Assembly: GCA_002403445.1 (NCBI GenBank)
Contig: DHHU01000037.1
Span: 2,376-16,461 of the forward strand
From: Salinisphaeraceae bacterium UBA4764
GTDB lineage: Bacteria > Pseudomonadota > Gammaproteobacteria > Nevskiales > Salinisphaeraceae
Length of the DNA: 14,086 bases
Direction: 5' to 3'
Positions 1 to 7,944 of this stretch are shown here, in pieces. Numbering within the stretch: the stretch's first letter is position 1; each line of letters opens with the position of its first letter. A program made the translations under genes and the position numbers. The notes under the pieces were generated by a model. That model did no database searches. It saw only the letters and a program-made list of their open reading frames with translations, and was not told where the DNA came from.

Positions 1-28
1 TGAATTCAACAAATTTGGCACGAACTGC

Positions 29-1384
29 ATGGTCGCTGATTCAACTGAACTCGATTGGTGGACGCTAAGGCGGCGCCTGTTCGCCCAAACCTGGCCCATG
101 GCCATCGGGGTATTGTCATTGCTTGGGTTCCAGCTGGTGGACTCGGCATTCGTGGCGCATCTGGGCACCCAACCACTTGCGGCCCAGTCGTTCACATTTC
201 CGATCACATTCATGATGATTGGAGTTCAGGTTGGCTTGGGCATCGCGATTGCAGCACTGATTTCACGCACACTAGGTGCCGGAGAAGCCCAGCGATCACG
301 GCGTCTAGGCAGCCTGGTTTTGATCGGCGGCAGTCTCACACTTGGCGCACTAGCGATTGGACTCTGGTTCGGTCATGACTTTATATTCACCGAACTGGGC
401 GCTGACAGCAAGATGCTCGGCCGAATCAGTGATTATTGGTCCTTGCAGTTGATCGCCAACTGGCTTTCAGCGCTGTTGTACTTTGGTTACACGCTCTACC
501 GTGCCCATGGTAATACGCGCTTGCCGGGCACGTTAATGGTGACCACCAGTCTGATCAATCTTGCGTTGGATCCGCTATTTATTTTTGGTGTTAACGGCTG
601 GCTTGGCGTGGGGCTTCCCGGGGCGGCAATTGCCACGATCGCATCGTTCACTATCGGACTGCTGATACTGGGCACACGCCTGTCACGTGAAAACTGGCTG
701 TCAGTGCACGGACTTGGTGGGGAGATTCGGCAGACGGCGGGTGCATTCGCCACCATTGCCGGACCGGCGATGGTGAGTCAGCTCATGCCGCCGGTGTCGG
801 CATTGCTGGCCACCGGGCTTTTGGCCAGCCTGGGCAATGCCTCGGTAGCCGCCTGGGGATTGGCCAGCCGGCTCGAGACGGTCTCTTTGATGGTGGTCCT
901 CGGGTTGACCATGTCACTGCCGCCGTGGCTTGGTCATTGTTACGGGGCAGGCCACTGGACACGGATTCGTGCCCTCATGCGGGTGGCGACGCAAGCTGTC
1001 GTGGTGTGGCAGTTGGCTTTCGGTGTTGTGATGGCGATTGCCGCACCTTGGCTGGCCGGACTACTCGCTCAAGACGCCGCAGTCGCGGGCCGGCTCACAG
1101 TTTTGATCCGGTTTTTGTTGCCGAGCTATGCGCTGCTTGGACTTTGTATGTTGGTTGTCTCGGCGTCCAATGCGCTGGGTTGGCCAGTGCGTGCGATGGC
1201 CGTATCTTTCACTCGGCTGTTTGTTTGTTATTTACCGTGCGTGGCATTAGGGGTATTGGGGGGCCAGATGGTATATGTGGGAATCGGTGCGGCGTGCGGC
1301 AATGTGCTGGCCGGCACAATGGCGTGGACCGTGTTTCGGCACACTATGGCGCGCCACCCTGTACCGGCGCCGTCGCCGGCCTGA
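29..1384 (+). CDS. MATE family multidrug/cation efflux transporter
   Basis: The product (451 residues from this ATG) is an inner-membrane protein that should export cationic drugs or metabolites in exchange for Na+ or H+. It is almost entirely hydrophobic, with about 12 predicted membrane segments in two similar halves. The N-terminal half shows features typical of MATE proteins: an amphipathic start, then a helix with QLVDSAFVAHLG, a G/A-rich third helix (VGLGIAIAALISRTLGAG), and an N-L-x-L-D-P-L-F-I-F-G stretch near residues 177-187. Length fits the family (about 440-470). I took the ATG at 29, but no strong ribosome-binding site precedes it and the frame stays open to the left edge, so the true start may lie outside the window. 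It ends 12 bases from the convergently transcribed livF, with no obvious terminator between them. I cannot tell a NorM-like from a DinF-like member, and substrates cannot be read from the sequence. Confidence 0.9.
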   Translation: MVADSTELDWWTLRRRLFAQTWPMAIGVLSLLGFQLVDSAFVAHLGTQPLAAQSFTFPITFMMIGVQVGLGIAIAALISRTLGAGEAQRSRRLGSLVLIGGSLTLGALAIGLWFGHDFIFTELGADSKMLGRISDYWSLQLIANWLSALLYFGYTLYRAHGNTRLPGTLMVTTSLINLALDPLFIFGVNGWLGVGLPGAAIATIASFTIGLLILGTRLSRENWLSVHGLGGEIRQTAGAFATIAGPAMVSQLMPPVSALLATGLLASLGNASVAAWGLASRLETVSLMVVLGLTMSLPPWLGHCYGAGHWTRIRALMRVATQAVVVWQLAFGVVMAIAAPWLAGLLAQDAAVAGRLTVLIRFLLPSYALLGLCMLVVSASNALGWPVRAMAVSFTRLFVCYLPCVALGVLGGQMVYVGIGAACGNVLAGTMAWTVFRHTMARHPVPAPSPA

Positions 1385-1396
1385 CGGTTTATTCCT

Positions 1397-2110
1397 TTAT
1401 CCTTTACCTAGATAGGCTTCCTGAACCTGGGAAGAAGCGAGCAGGTTGGCAGCGCTGTCTTCGAGCGCCATGCGGCCGACTTCCAGAACATAACCCCGAT
1501 CGGCGAGTTTCAGCGCCATGCGGGCGTTTTGTTCCACCACGAGTATCGTTACACCGGTCTCGGCGATCGTCCGGAGCTTTGTGAAGATGTCCTTAACGAT
1601 CAGTGGCGCCAGACCCAAGCTGGGCTCGTCAAGCAACAAGAGACGTGGTTTAGTCATCAAAGCGCGTCCGATGGCTAACATCTGTTGTTCCCCGCCCGAG
1701 AGCGTTCCGGCCAGCTGGCTGCGGCGTTCCTGTAGCTTGGGGAAAGTACTATAAACCTCGGCCCGTGATCCGGCCGTTTCCGAGATCGGGCGTGTATAGG
1801 CACCGAGATCGAGGTTCTCCTCGACGGTGAGCGTGCCGAATACCCGCCGGCCTTCCGGCGACTGTGCGATGCCTTTGCGCACGATCAGGTCGGCTCGTCG
1901 GCCAACCAATTCTTCATTGTCGTAGGTGATGGAGCCGGACTTGGCGCGCAGCAAACCGCTGAGCGAACGCATGAGTGTTGTCTTGCCGGCGCCATTGGAG
2001 CCGAGAATCGCCACGACTTCGCCTTCGGCCACGCGCAGTGAAACCCCCTTCAGCGCCTCGATCTGGCCGTAGCTCACGTGCAAATCGCTGACGCTCAACA
2101 GATCACTCAT
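1397..2110 (-). CDS. livF: Branched-chain amino acid ABC transporter ATP-binding protein LivF
   Basis: One of the two cytoplasmic ATPases that drive the LivKHMGF uptake system. At 237 residues it matches the family. Walker A is GSNGAGKTT (residues 37-45), the Q-loop is at QSPEGRRVF (about 83-91), the ABC signature is LSGGEQQ (137-143), and Walker B is LLLLDEP (157-163). The switch region reads VVEQNA, with Gln where most ABC ATPases have His; this is usual for LivF and not a defect. The C-terminal EAYLG motif is also typical of LivF/LivG proteins. It is the last gene of the operon, and its ATG overlaps the livG stop by 4 bases (ATGA), indicating translational coupling. The family assignment is secure; the amino acid actually transported depends on the binding protein. 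Confidence 0.96.
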   Translation of the reverse strand: MSDLLSVSDLHVSYGQIEALKGVSLRVAEGEVVAILGSNGAGKTTLMRSLSGLLRAKSGSITYDNEELVGRRADLIVRKGIAQSPEGRRVFGTLTVEENLDLGAYTRPISETAGSRAEVYSTFPKLQERRSQLAGTLSGGEQQMLAIGRALMTKPRLLLLDEPSLGLAPLIVKDIFTKLRTIAETGVTILVVEQNARMALKLADRGYVLEVGRMALEDSAANLLASSQVQEAYLGKG

Positions 2111-2907
2111 GCCACGTCCTCATCTTCGTCAGACCCCAGATAGGCCTCGATGACTTGCGGATCATTGCGGACGGACAACGGTTCGCCTTCAGCAATCTTG
2201 CGACCGAAGTTGATTACCACAATGCGGTCAGTGACGTTCATCACGACGTTCATGTCATGTTCCACCAGCAGGATAGTGACCCCGCTATCACGAATCTCCC
2301 GGATTTGGGTATTGAGCTCAGCCGACTCCTGATCATTCAAACCAGCTGCCGGTTCGTCCAGGATCAAAAGCTCCGGTGACGCAGCGAGCGTCCGAGCCAA
2401 TTCAACTCGGCGCTGAACGCCGTAGGGCAGGGAGGTGGCCGGTTCGTGCGCCACGTCGGCGAGATTCAGACGATCGAGAATGGCCATGCAGCGCTCGCGC
2501 AGGTCGCGTTCCTCGCGCCGCTGGCCGGGCGTGCTGAGCAGACTGGCCCACCACGCCTGACGGGTTTGCATATGCTGGCCGGCCAACACATTTTCGAGTA
2601 CGGTCATGCCGCTGAATAATCGTATGGTCTGAAACGTGCGCAGGATGCCGCATTGGGCTACCTTGTAAGGGGGCAGAGCCCCGATGTCGCGGTCTTTCCA
2701 GAGAATGGCGCCGTCGGTAGGTTTGTAAACGCCGGTAATCATGTTGAAAACCGTGGTCTTGCCGGCGCCGTTCGGCCCGATAAGACCCACGATATGCCCC
2801 TTTTCGACGGCAAAGTCCAGTTGGTCGACAGCACGTAGGCCGCCGAAACTGATGCCCACATTGTCGAGTTTAAGCAGTGGGCCTGTGTGGCTCATTTCTT
2901 GGCTCAT
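2107..2907 (-). CDS. livG: Branched-chain amino acid ABC transporter ATP-binding protein LivG
   Basis: The second ATPase of the LivKHMGF system, 266 residues. Walker A is GPNGAGKTT (44-52), followed by the LivG-typical RTFQTIRLFSGMTVLENV region. A non-canonical signature, LPYGVQRRVELAR (160-172), replaces LSGGQ, as is usual in LivG. Walker B is LLILDEP (180-186) and the switch His lies in VEHDM (about 217). A long insertion (about residues 112-140) between Q-loop and signature is characteristic of the LivG subfamily. The start is 7 bases downstream of the livM stop. A second ATG at codon 5 is possible, since the spacing of GGGA to the first ATG is not ideal. The acidic C-terminal tail (SDEDEDVA) overlaps the start of livF by 4 bases. 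Confidence 0.96.
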   Translation of the reverse strand: MSQEMSHTGPLLKLDNVGISFGGLRAVDQLDFAVEKGHIVGLIGPNGAGKTTVFNMITGVYKPTDGAILWKDRDIGALPPYKVAQCGILRTFQTIRLFSGMTVLENVLAGQHMQTRQAWWASLLSTPGQRREERDLRERCMAILDRLNLADVAHEPATSLPYGVQRRVELARTLAASPELLILDEPAAGLNDQESAELNTQIREIRDSGVTILLVEHDMNVVMNVTDRIVVINFGRKIAEGEPLSVRNDPQVIEAYLGSDEDEDVA

Positions 2908-2914
2908 TCCCGGC

Positions 2915-3841
2915 TCATCCCATCCGACGGCGCCGCGGCCAGATGCCCTGCGGGCGTACCACCATGACGACGATCATGCCAATACCGAAAGCGAAGTAAC
3001 GGTACTGCGCCAATTCGCGGAAAACCTGCGGCACAACGAACATTAGTACCGTACCGAGCAGTACACCGGGAATCGAGGCCTGGCCACCGACCAGCACAAT
3101 GGCGAACAAAGTCACGGATTCAGTGAACACAAAAGCGCCGGGGCTGACAACCGCAAGCTGGCTGGCGAACAGGGTGCCTGCCGCACCGGCGATACCCGCG
3201 CCCAGTGCGAAAGCCAGGATTTTATAGTAGCGGGCGTTCACGCCCAGGGTGGTAGCCGCCAGTTCATCTTCCTTGAGATAGCGGAAAACACGGCCGAGTC
3301 GACTGTGTTCGAGATTTTTCATCAATAGCAGCACGATGCCGAGCAACCCCCAGTCGACCAGATATTCGTTGCCTTGTGAGATGAGTTGATGGCCAAAGAT
3401 GCTGGGCACGCCGACACCAAAAATGCCGTCTGGCCCGCCCGTTACACCGGCCGTATTGTTAACCATGGCTAGATGGAATATCTGGCTGACACCGATCGTG
3501 GCCACTAGCAAATAGTCACCGCGCAGCTTCACTAACGGGGCCGCGAGGATACCGCCAACCAGTGCGGCCGCGATTATGGCCGGGATCATGGTCCAGAAAA
3601 TCGGCCAACCATAGGTCACATTCAAAATAGCGGTTGTATAAGCTCCCACGCCGAAATAAACGGCGTGTCCCATGTCGAACATGCCGGCGCGGCCGAGCAC
3701 TATATCCTGACTGAGGGCCACCACCGCATAGATGGCGAAAAGCGCCAGAATGCTGATCCAGTTGGCGCTCAGCGCGAACGGAACACCGAGACCGAGAACC
3801 CAGAGGCTCGGGCCGGCCCAGCGATAGATTTGTTCTTTCAC
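2915..3841 (-). CDS. livM: Branched-chain amino acid ABC transporter permease LivM
   Basis: Inner-membrane permease subunit, 308 residues, the common short form that lacks the long N-terminal extension of E. coli LivM. Several hydrophobic helices are visible. The family hallmark SQDIVLGRAGMFDMGHAVYF lies at about residues 44-63, and the cytoplasmic coupling loop, which docks on LivG/LivF, is in the segment LAATTLGVNARYYKILAFAL (about residues 194-213). The conserved VGGQASIPGVLLGT stretch is near the C-terminus. It would form a heterodimer with LivH. The ATG overlaps the livH stop by 4 bases (3838-3841), so the two permeases are likely made in equal amounts by coupled translation. I see no disrupted motif. 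Confidence 0.95.
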   Translation of the reverse strand: MKEQIYRWAGPSLWVLGLGVPFALSANWISILALFAIYAVVALSQDIVLGRAGMFDMGHAVYFGVGAYTTAILNVTYGWPIFWTMIPAIIAAALVGGILAAPLVKLRGDYLLVATIGVSQIFHLAMVNNTAGVTGGPDGIFGVGVPSIFGHQLISQGNEYLVDWGLLGIVLLLMKNLEHSRLGRVFRYLKEDELAATTLGVNARYYKILAFALGAGIAGAAGTLFASQLAVVSPGAFVFTESVTLFAIVLVGGQASIPGVLLGTVLMFVVPQVFRELAQYRYFAFGIGMIVVMVVRPQGIWPRRRRMG

Positions 3842-4743
3842 ACTTTCTCCGCGACGCGTTCGCCCAGAATACCGGTCGGCCGGACCAGCAGGATGGCAAT
3901 GAGCAACCCAAAGGTGATGGCCTGTTGCCAGGTGCTTGAGATATAACCGCCGGCCAGGGCATTGAACAGCCCGAGCAGCAGGCCCCCGAGCATGGCGCCC
4001 GGAATATTGCCGATGCCGCCGATGATCGCGGCGATGAAGGCATTGAGCCCGTAGGTCCAGCCCATGTCGAACACGGCCTGGCGGTAATACAGGCCGATGA
4101 ACAAGCCACCGATCGCGCCAAGTGCCGGCCCAAGAATGAATACGCTGACGATGACCCGGTTGACGTTGATGCCCATCAGGCGTGCCGCGTCCTGATCGAT
4201 GGCCGAAGCCCGAATGGCTGTACCGAAACGCGTATGGTTCACATACAGATAAAGCGAGGCCATCAGAATCAGCGAGATCACGATAATCATCAACTGCGTA
4301 AACGTGATCACCACGCCGCCCACATGCCAGCTGATCTGCGGCAGAACACCTTGGGGGAAAACCAGGGTCTGCGGGCTCCAGATCAGCATGATGCCGTTTT
4401 CAATCATCATGGAGGCCCCGAGTGCCGACACCACGGCCGATAGCCGGTGGGCATTTCGCAGCGGCCGGTAAGCCGCGAATTCCAACACCACACCGGCGCA
4501 GCAAATGGCAATGATCGCCGCCACGAAGGCCAATCCCACGACCCAAATCTCGGGGGAGCCCGAGGCGCCCCCGAGACTGGTAATGACAGTCAGCCCGATA
4601 AAGGCTCCCAGCACGCAGAGGTCGCCATGGGCAAAGTTGATCAGCTTGAGGATGCCGTACACCATCGTGTAGCCGAGTGCGATGAGCGCGTAGATACCGC
4701 CCACCGTCAGCCCGTTCACGAGCTGCTGAAACAAAGTGCTCAT
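3838..4743 (-). CDS. livH: Branched-chain amino acid ABC transporter permease LivH
   Basis: First permease of the LivHM pair, 301 residues, close to the usual length of about 290-310. The N-terminus QLVNGLTVGGIYALIALGYT and the following MVYGILKLINFAHGDL segment are diagnostic of LivH. The coupling region is around RLMGINVNRVIVSVFILGPA, and a conserved GGIGNIPGAMLGGLLLG follows in the C-terminal third. It sits 39 bases downstream of the livK stop, with its own Shine-Dalgarno-like AAAGGGG ahead of the ATG. A small palindrome in that gap may help set a different expression level from livK. Function follows from the family and the intact operon. Confidence 0.95.
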   Translation of the reverse strand: MSTLFQQLVNGLTVGGIYALIALGYTMVYGILKLINFAHGDLCVLGAFIGLTVITSLGGASGSPEIWVVGLAFVAAIIAICCAGVVLEFAAYRPLRNAHRLSAVVSALGASMMIENGIMLIWSPQTLVFPQGVLPQISWHVGGVVITFTQLMIIVISLILMASLYLYVNHTRFGTAIRASAIDQDAARLMGINVNRVIVSVFILGPALGAIGGLFIGLYYRQAVFDMGWTYGLNAFIAAIIGGIGNIPGAMLGGLLLGLFNALAGGYISSTWQQAITFGLLIAILLVRPTGILGERVAEKV

Positions 4744-4762
4744 AGCGCCCCTTTAATGCGTT

Positions 4763-4779
4763 TTTATAAGGCTTATAAA
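4763..4779 (-). repeat. Perfect AT-rich palindrome between livK and livH
   Basis: The two 8-base arms TTTATAAG (4763-4770) and CTTATAAA (4772-4779) flank a single G. It begins a few bases after the livK stop codon and ends about 20 bases before the livH start. As RNA it could form only a weak six-pair hairpin with a five-base loop. In many binding-protein operons a structure at this place protects or trims the mRNA so that the binding protein is made in excess. Here it is too AT-rich to claim that role firmly, and it could instead be a protein-binding dyad. Confidence 0.5.
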
Positions 4780-4782
4780 GCG

Positions 4783-5916
4783 TTACTGCTTCGGATAGAT
4801 CGTCTTGTAACTGCCGTCGGCCTGGATTTCGAATGCCTGGAATGCACTGCCGATCCGTTCGCCATTTTTAGAGAAACTGATCGGACCGGTAATGCCGGGG
4901 AATTTCTGTATTTTGTTATGCAGGTAGTTCTCCACCGTATTCGGATCCAAGCTGTTGGTTTCTTGCACGGCTTTCATGATTACGCGCATACCATCGGCGT
5001 TGGTTAATGTATAGATACTGGGCGGCGCGCTGCCGTAAGCTTTCTTATAGGCACTGATGAACTGCTTGGCAGCCTTGTAGGGCAGGTTCTCGGGTGCCGG
5101 AACGTTGATGATAATGGTGCCCTTGGCGGCTTTACCGGCAATCTTTGCAAACGCTACGTTCTGATTGGCATCACCACCGACGAACGGCACGTCCATGCCG
5201 AGCTGTTTTTCCTGAGCCCGCAGCAGACCACCATCTGAATAATAGCCGGAAAAGTAGATTACATCCGGATGCTTCGACTTCAGACTGGTAAGCACCGAGG
5301 TAAAGTCCTGCGAGCCGGACTTGATATAAGCGCGGGTCAGCACATTACCCCCATTGGCCTTAATGGCTTTTTCAACGGCGTCGCCGAGCCCCTTGGCGAA
5401 ACTTGAGTGGTCCGAAACCACCGCGATCCGCTTGAAATGTCGGACGTTAACTAGGTAGTTGCCCGTGAATTTGGCTTCTGCGCTGTTCGGCGGAGCGTTT
5501 CGAAAGAATGTCTTGAAACCGCGCTGGGTAAGTTTGTCGGCCGTACCGTCGCTGGTCTGAATAATATTGGCACGCGCATAAACGGGTTGTGCGGCCGAAG
5601 CAGCCCCAGATGTGTAACTGCCGATAACCGCGAACACCCCGGCATTGGACAGACGCCGAGCGCAGAGAGCAGCCTGCGTAGCCTTGCCTTCATCATCGCA
5701 GACCCGCACCTTGATTGTTTTGCCGATCAGGCCACCATCCGCATTCTGTTGTTTGGCTAATAGCTTGACTGCTTTCTCGATACCCTGACCTTCGTTGGCG
5801 TATTTGCCCGTGATCGGCGCTTGCACACCGAAGGTCACGGTTCCTGAGGCCATCGCGGTAACAGGTGCTATGGCGAGGGAGCATGCGGCGAGGGTCGCCG
5901 CCAGTTTCTTATGCAT
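4783..5916 (-). CDS. livK: Branched-chain amino acid type ABC transporter periplasmic binding protein (LivK/LivJ-like)
   Basis: Periplasmic binding protein that captures the substrate for LivHMGF; 377 residues. A Sec signal peptide is clear: MHKK, a hydrophobic core to about residue 20, and a likely cleavage after AMA (about residue 23). The mature protein begins with the usual VTFGVQAPITGKYANEGQG of type I periplasmic binding folds. Later segments IGSYTSGAASAAQPVYA, AVVSDHSSFAKGLGDAVE and DVIYFSGYYSDGG fit the family. The ligand-proximal stretch reads FFRNAPPNSAEA instead of the FRxxGRDDxQG form of many leucine-binding proteins, so the exact substrate (branched-chain or other amino acid, or an amide) is uncertain. 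A strong Shine-Dalgarno AAAGGAG (5924-5930) sits 7 bases ahead of the ATG, fixing the start. It is the first gene of the operon, divergent from purE. Confidence 0.93.
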   Translation of the reverse strand: MHKKLAATLAACSLAIAPVTAMASGTVTFGVQAPITGKYANEGQGIEKAVKLLAKQQNADGGLIGKTIKVRVCDDEGKATQAALCARRLSNAGVFAVIGSYTSGAASAAQPVYARANIIQTSDGTADKLTQRGFKTFFRNAPPNSAEAKFTGNYLVNVRHFKRIAVVSDHSSFAKGLGDAVEKAIKANGGNVLTRAYIKSGSQDFTSVLTSLKSKHPDVIYFSGYYSDGGLLRAQEKQLGMDVPFVGGDANQNVAFAKIAGKAAKGTIIINVPAPENLPYKAAKQFISAYKKAYGSAPPSIYTLTNADGMRVIMKAVQETNSLDPNTVENYLHNKIQKFPGITGPISFSKNGERIGSAFQAFEIQADGSYKTIYPKQ

Positions 5917-6236
5917 GGGTTGTCTCCTTTAATTATTTTGATGTTTATAACGCCGTGGTCGGGTGGTTTCTGCCGATGCGCTGGCGTATTGATAGTGAGC
6001 ATATCCGGTTTGTGCCCAAACGGCTGTAATACAAAAGTCTTATGTTTTTAACAAATGAAAGAGTAGCGACTGTCACGACGACCGATAAGCCAGGTTAATA
6101 TCGTTTGGAATCATTCAACCTAGTGCGGAACTTGTCGCGTTGGGGTTGCGGGTTATTGCATACTGATTCATTGGAAACTCGTACCGTTTTTGCTTAATAA
6201 CGTGCGGTATCGGCGCAGTTGCAATGGGGTAGACAA
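5917..6236. other. Divergent intergenic region between livK and purE
   Basis: This 320-base stretch holds no convincing coding region. It should carry the promoters of both the liv operon (leftward) and purEK (rightward). I see one plausible leftward promoter (6026-6054), a dyad GTTTG-N4-CAAAC at 6008-6021 just downstream of its -10, the livK ribosome-binding site (5924-5930), and a stem around the purE start. A weak inverted pair GTACCG/CGGTAT (6181-6186 and 6205-6210) lies in the purE leader. No match to the gammaproteobacterial PurR box (ACGCAAACGTTTGCGT-like) stands out, nor a purine riboswitch core. I could not pick a confident rightward promoter. Confidence 0.7.
6026..6054 (-). promoter_or_regulatory. 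Candidate sigma-70 promoter for the liv operon
   Basis: On the minus strand a -35-like TTGTTA (6049-6054) is followed by exactly 17 bases and a -10-like TATTAC (6026-6031); each matches the consensus at 4 of 6 positions. A start near 6018 would give a leader of about 100 bases before livK. The dyad GTTTG-N4-CAAAC at 6008-6021 would overlap that start, where a repressor could act. Called by eye only; another promoter in this AT-richer region is possible. Confidence 0.35.
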
Positions 6237-6245
6237 ATGGCAACT
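6217..6245 (+). promoter_or_regulatory. Stem-loop enclosing the purE ribosome-binding site and start codon
   Basis: AGTTGC (6217-6222) is perfectly complementary to GCAACT (6240-6245). The 17-base loop contains the Shine-Dalgarno-like GGGG (6226-6229) and ends exactly with the ATG of purE (6237-6239). The stem is only six pairs, so it would be modest in stability. It would present the initiation region in a loop and could tune translation, or it may be chance. Confidence 0.35.
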
Positions 6246-6746
6246 ACAAACGACGCGAATCCACATGTCGGCATCATCATGGGCAGCCGATCAGACTGGG
6301 AAACAATGGCGGCAGCCCACGAGGTGCTCGAAATATTCGATATTGCGCATGAATGCTGCATCGTATCGGCACACCGCACGCCGGAACGCATGCGCGAATA
6401 TGCGCACAACGCCGGAGAACGGGGGCTGGAAGCAATTATTGCCGGCGCGGGCGGCGCAGCCCACCTGCCGGGCATGATGGCAGCACAAACATTGGTGCCG
6501 GTTCTGGGTGTGCCGGTGCCCAGTCGCGCGTTGAACGGCACGGATTCGCTGTTATCAATCGTGCAGATGCCGGGTGGGGTACCGACTGCCACTTTTGCGA
6601 TCGGCACAGCCGGCGCCCGCAATGCGGCACTTTTTGCGCTGGCGTTCATGGCCAATAGTCGACCCACATTGCGGCAGGCGCTTGCCGATTACCGCACGCG
6701 GCTGGCCAATGAAGCACTGGCCCAACCACTTCCGGTAAACGAATGA
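6237..6746 (+). CDS. purE: N5-carboxyaminoimidazole ribonucleotide mutase PurE (class I)
   Basis: Converts N5-CAIR to CAIR in de novo purine synthesis; acts in the cytoplasm, as an octamer in the family. From the ATG at 6237 the protein has 169 residues, the same length as E. coli PurE. Conserved features are MGSRSDWETM (15-24, phosphate and substrate loop), SAHRTPERM (44-52, with the catalytic His at about 46) and AGAGGAAHLPGM (69-80). The SIVQMPGGVPT segment also fits. I prefer this ATG over the in-frame TTG at 6219, because GGGG lies 7 bases upstream and the resulting N-terminus has family length. The gene immediately precedes and overlaps purK by 4 bases (ATGA), which supports the class I mutase that needs PurK, not the class II AIR carboxylase. 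Confidence 0.96.
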   Translation: MATTNDANPHVGIIMGSRSDWETMAAAHEVLEIFDIAHECCIVSAHRTPERMREYAHNAGERGLEAIIAGAGGAAHLPGMMAAQTLVPVLGVPVPSRALNGTDSLLSIVQMPGGVPTATFAIGTAGARNAALFALAFMANSRPTLRQALADYRTRLANEALAQPLPVNE

Positions 6747-7879
6747 TACTGCCGGGCGCAACACTCGGCATACTCGGTGGCGGCCAACTCGGCCGCATGC
6801 TAGGGCTATGTGCCCGGCGGATGGGATATCGAGTTCACACTTTGGCCCCGGAAGCGGATTCGCCGCTAGGTCAGATTGCCGATCGCAGTGTCGTTGCCGA
6901 TTACAATGACCTGGACGCCGTGGCCGATTTCGCACGGAGCGTGGATGTCACCACCTTCGAATTCGAGAACGTGCCGTATGCCACCGCGGAGACCGCTGCT
7001 TACTATGGTCGGGGCCCGGTTCGGCCCAAGGGCCATATATTGCACGTAGCCCAGCATCGCCGCCGTGAGAAAGAATTCTTGGCGGGCGCGGGGTTCCCAA
7101 CTGCCGATTTCGAGTATGTGCCAGGGCATGACGCTCTGGCCGATGCACTCGGGCGCATCGGTCGGCCGGCCGTAATGAAAACTGCCGGTTTCGGTTATGA
7201 CGGCAAGGGCCAAGTAGTCATCGACGCCCATACCGACGCCGACGCCGCTTGGCACGCGCTGCGTGGTGAGGAAGCCGTGCTGGAGGGCCTAGTGGATTTT
7301 GACTGCGAGGCCTCGGTGGTCGGCGCACGGAGCATAGACGGTGCGTTCAGCCACTTTGGTGTGACGCAAAACCTGCATCGCCATCACATACTCGATGTCA
7401 GCATCCCCGATGCCAATTTTGACCCGAGTGTAGTCGAACAAGCCACCGAAATTACGCGCAGCGTACTCGAAGAACTGGATGTCGTGGGAGTATTGTGCGT
7501 GGAATTCTTCGTAACCCGAAGCGGGCAACTACTGGTTAACGAGTTGGCACCCAGACCGCACAATTCGGGCCATTTCTCTTTCGACGCCTGCATCACCAGT
7601 CAGTTTGAGCAGCAGCTTCGCACGGTTTGTGGCTTGCCCATGGGCGACACGCGTCGATTGGCCCCGTCGGCAATGGTCAACGTACTTGGTGATTGCTGGC
7701 AGGATGGTGATCCGGATTGGCTAGCCGCACTTGCTGATCCGGAAGTCAAGCTCCACCTCTACGGTAAGCAGGAGCCTCGACCAGGCCGCAAGATGGGCCA
7801 TATCACGGCATTTGGTGCTACCAGCCAAATGGCCGCTGAGAAAGCACAAACCGCGCGAACGGCACTCGTTGGGGGTTGA
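6743..7879 (+). CDS. purK: N5-carboxyaminoimidazole ribonucleotide synthase PurK
   Basis: ATP-grasp enzyme that makes N5-CAIR from AIR, bicarbonate and ATP and hands it to PurE. The protein has 378 residues, slightly longer than E. coli PurK (355) and like many other bacterial forms. The N-terminal nucleotide-fold motif LGGGQLGRML (11-20) is followed by DVTTFEFENVP. The ATP-grasp glycine-rich loop is KTAGFGYDGKGQ (146-157), and the Mg/ATP-binding segment is CVEFFVTRSGQLLVNELAPR then PHNSGH (His at about 277). All key motifs are present. The start overlaps the purE stop by 4 bases, so the two are translated together. It converges with the thioesterase gene across 65 bases in which I see no classical terminator. 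Confidence 0.96.
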   Translation: MILPGATLGILGGGQLGRMLGLCARRMGYRVHTLAPEADSPLGQIADRSVVADYNDLDAVADFARSVDVTTFEFENVPYATAETAAYYGRGPVRPKGHILHVAQHRRREKEFLAGAGFPTADFEYVPGHDALADALGRIGRPAVMKTAGFGYDGKGQVVIDAHTDADAAWHALRGEEAVLEGLVDFDCEASVVGARSIDGAFSHFGVTQNLHRHHILDVSIPDANFDPSVVEQATEITRSVLEELDVVGVLCVEFFVTRSGQLLVNELAPRPHNSGHFSFDACITSQFEQQLRTVCGLPMGDTRRLAPSAMVNVLGDCWQDGDPDWLAALADPEVKLHLYGKQEPRPGRKMGHITAFGATSQMAAEKAQTARTALVGG

Positions 7880-7944
7880 ATTCGGTCTTTATCGCGTCAT
7901 TTTTTACTTGCTATCGAGCACACTTAAAGCACCAAGACGTGACT

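Noticed and set aside
925..1584. 219-residue frame on the plus strand over the MATE gene end and livF end
   Set aside because: Its translation is Cys/Arg/Gly-rich with no recognisable domain. It crosses two well-supported genes and looks like a composition-driven shadow.
6219..6236. Upstream TTG start for purE
   Set aside because: It would add six residues with no family support. The ATG at 6237 has GGGG at the right spacing and gives the same length as E. coli PurE.
6194..6667. 157-residue antisense frame over purE
   Set aside because: It is the complement of a highly conserved gene and shows no domain or initiation signal.
7880..7944. Bidirectional terminator between purK and the thioesterase gene
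   Set aside because: Only an imperfect bulged pairing (around 7927-7947) is visible and no proper T-run follows it, so it is not supportable as a terminator.
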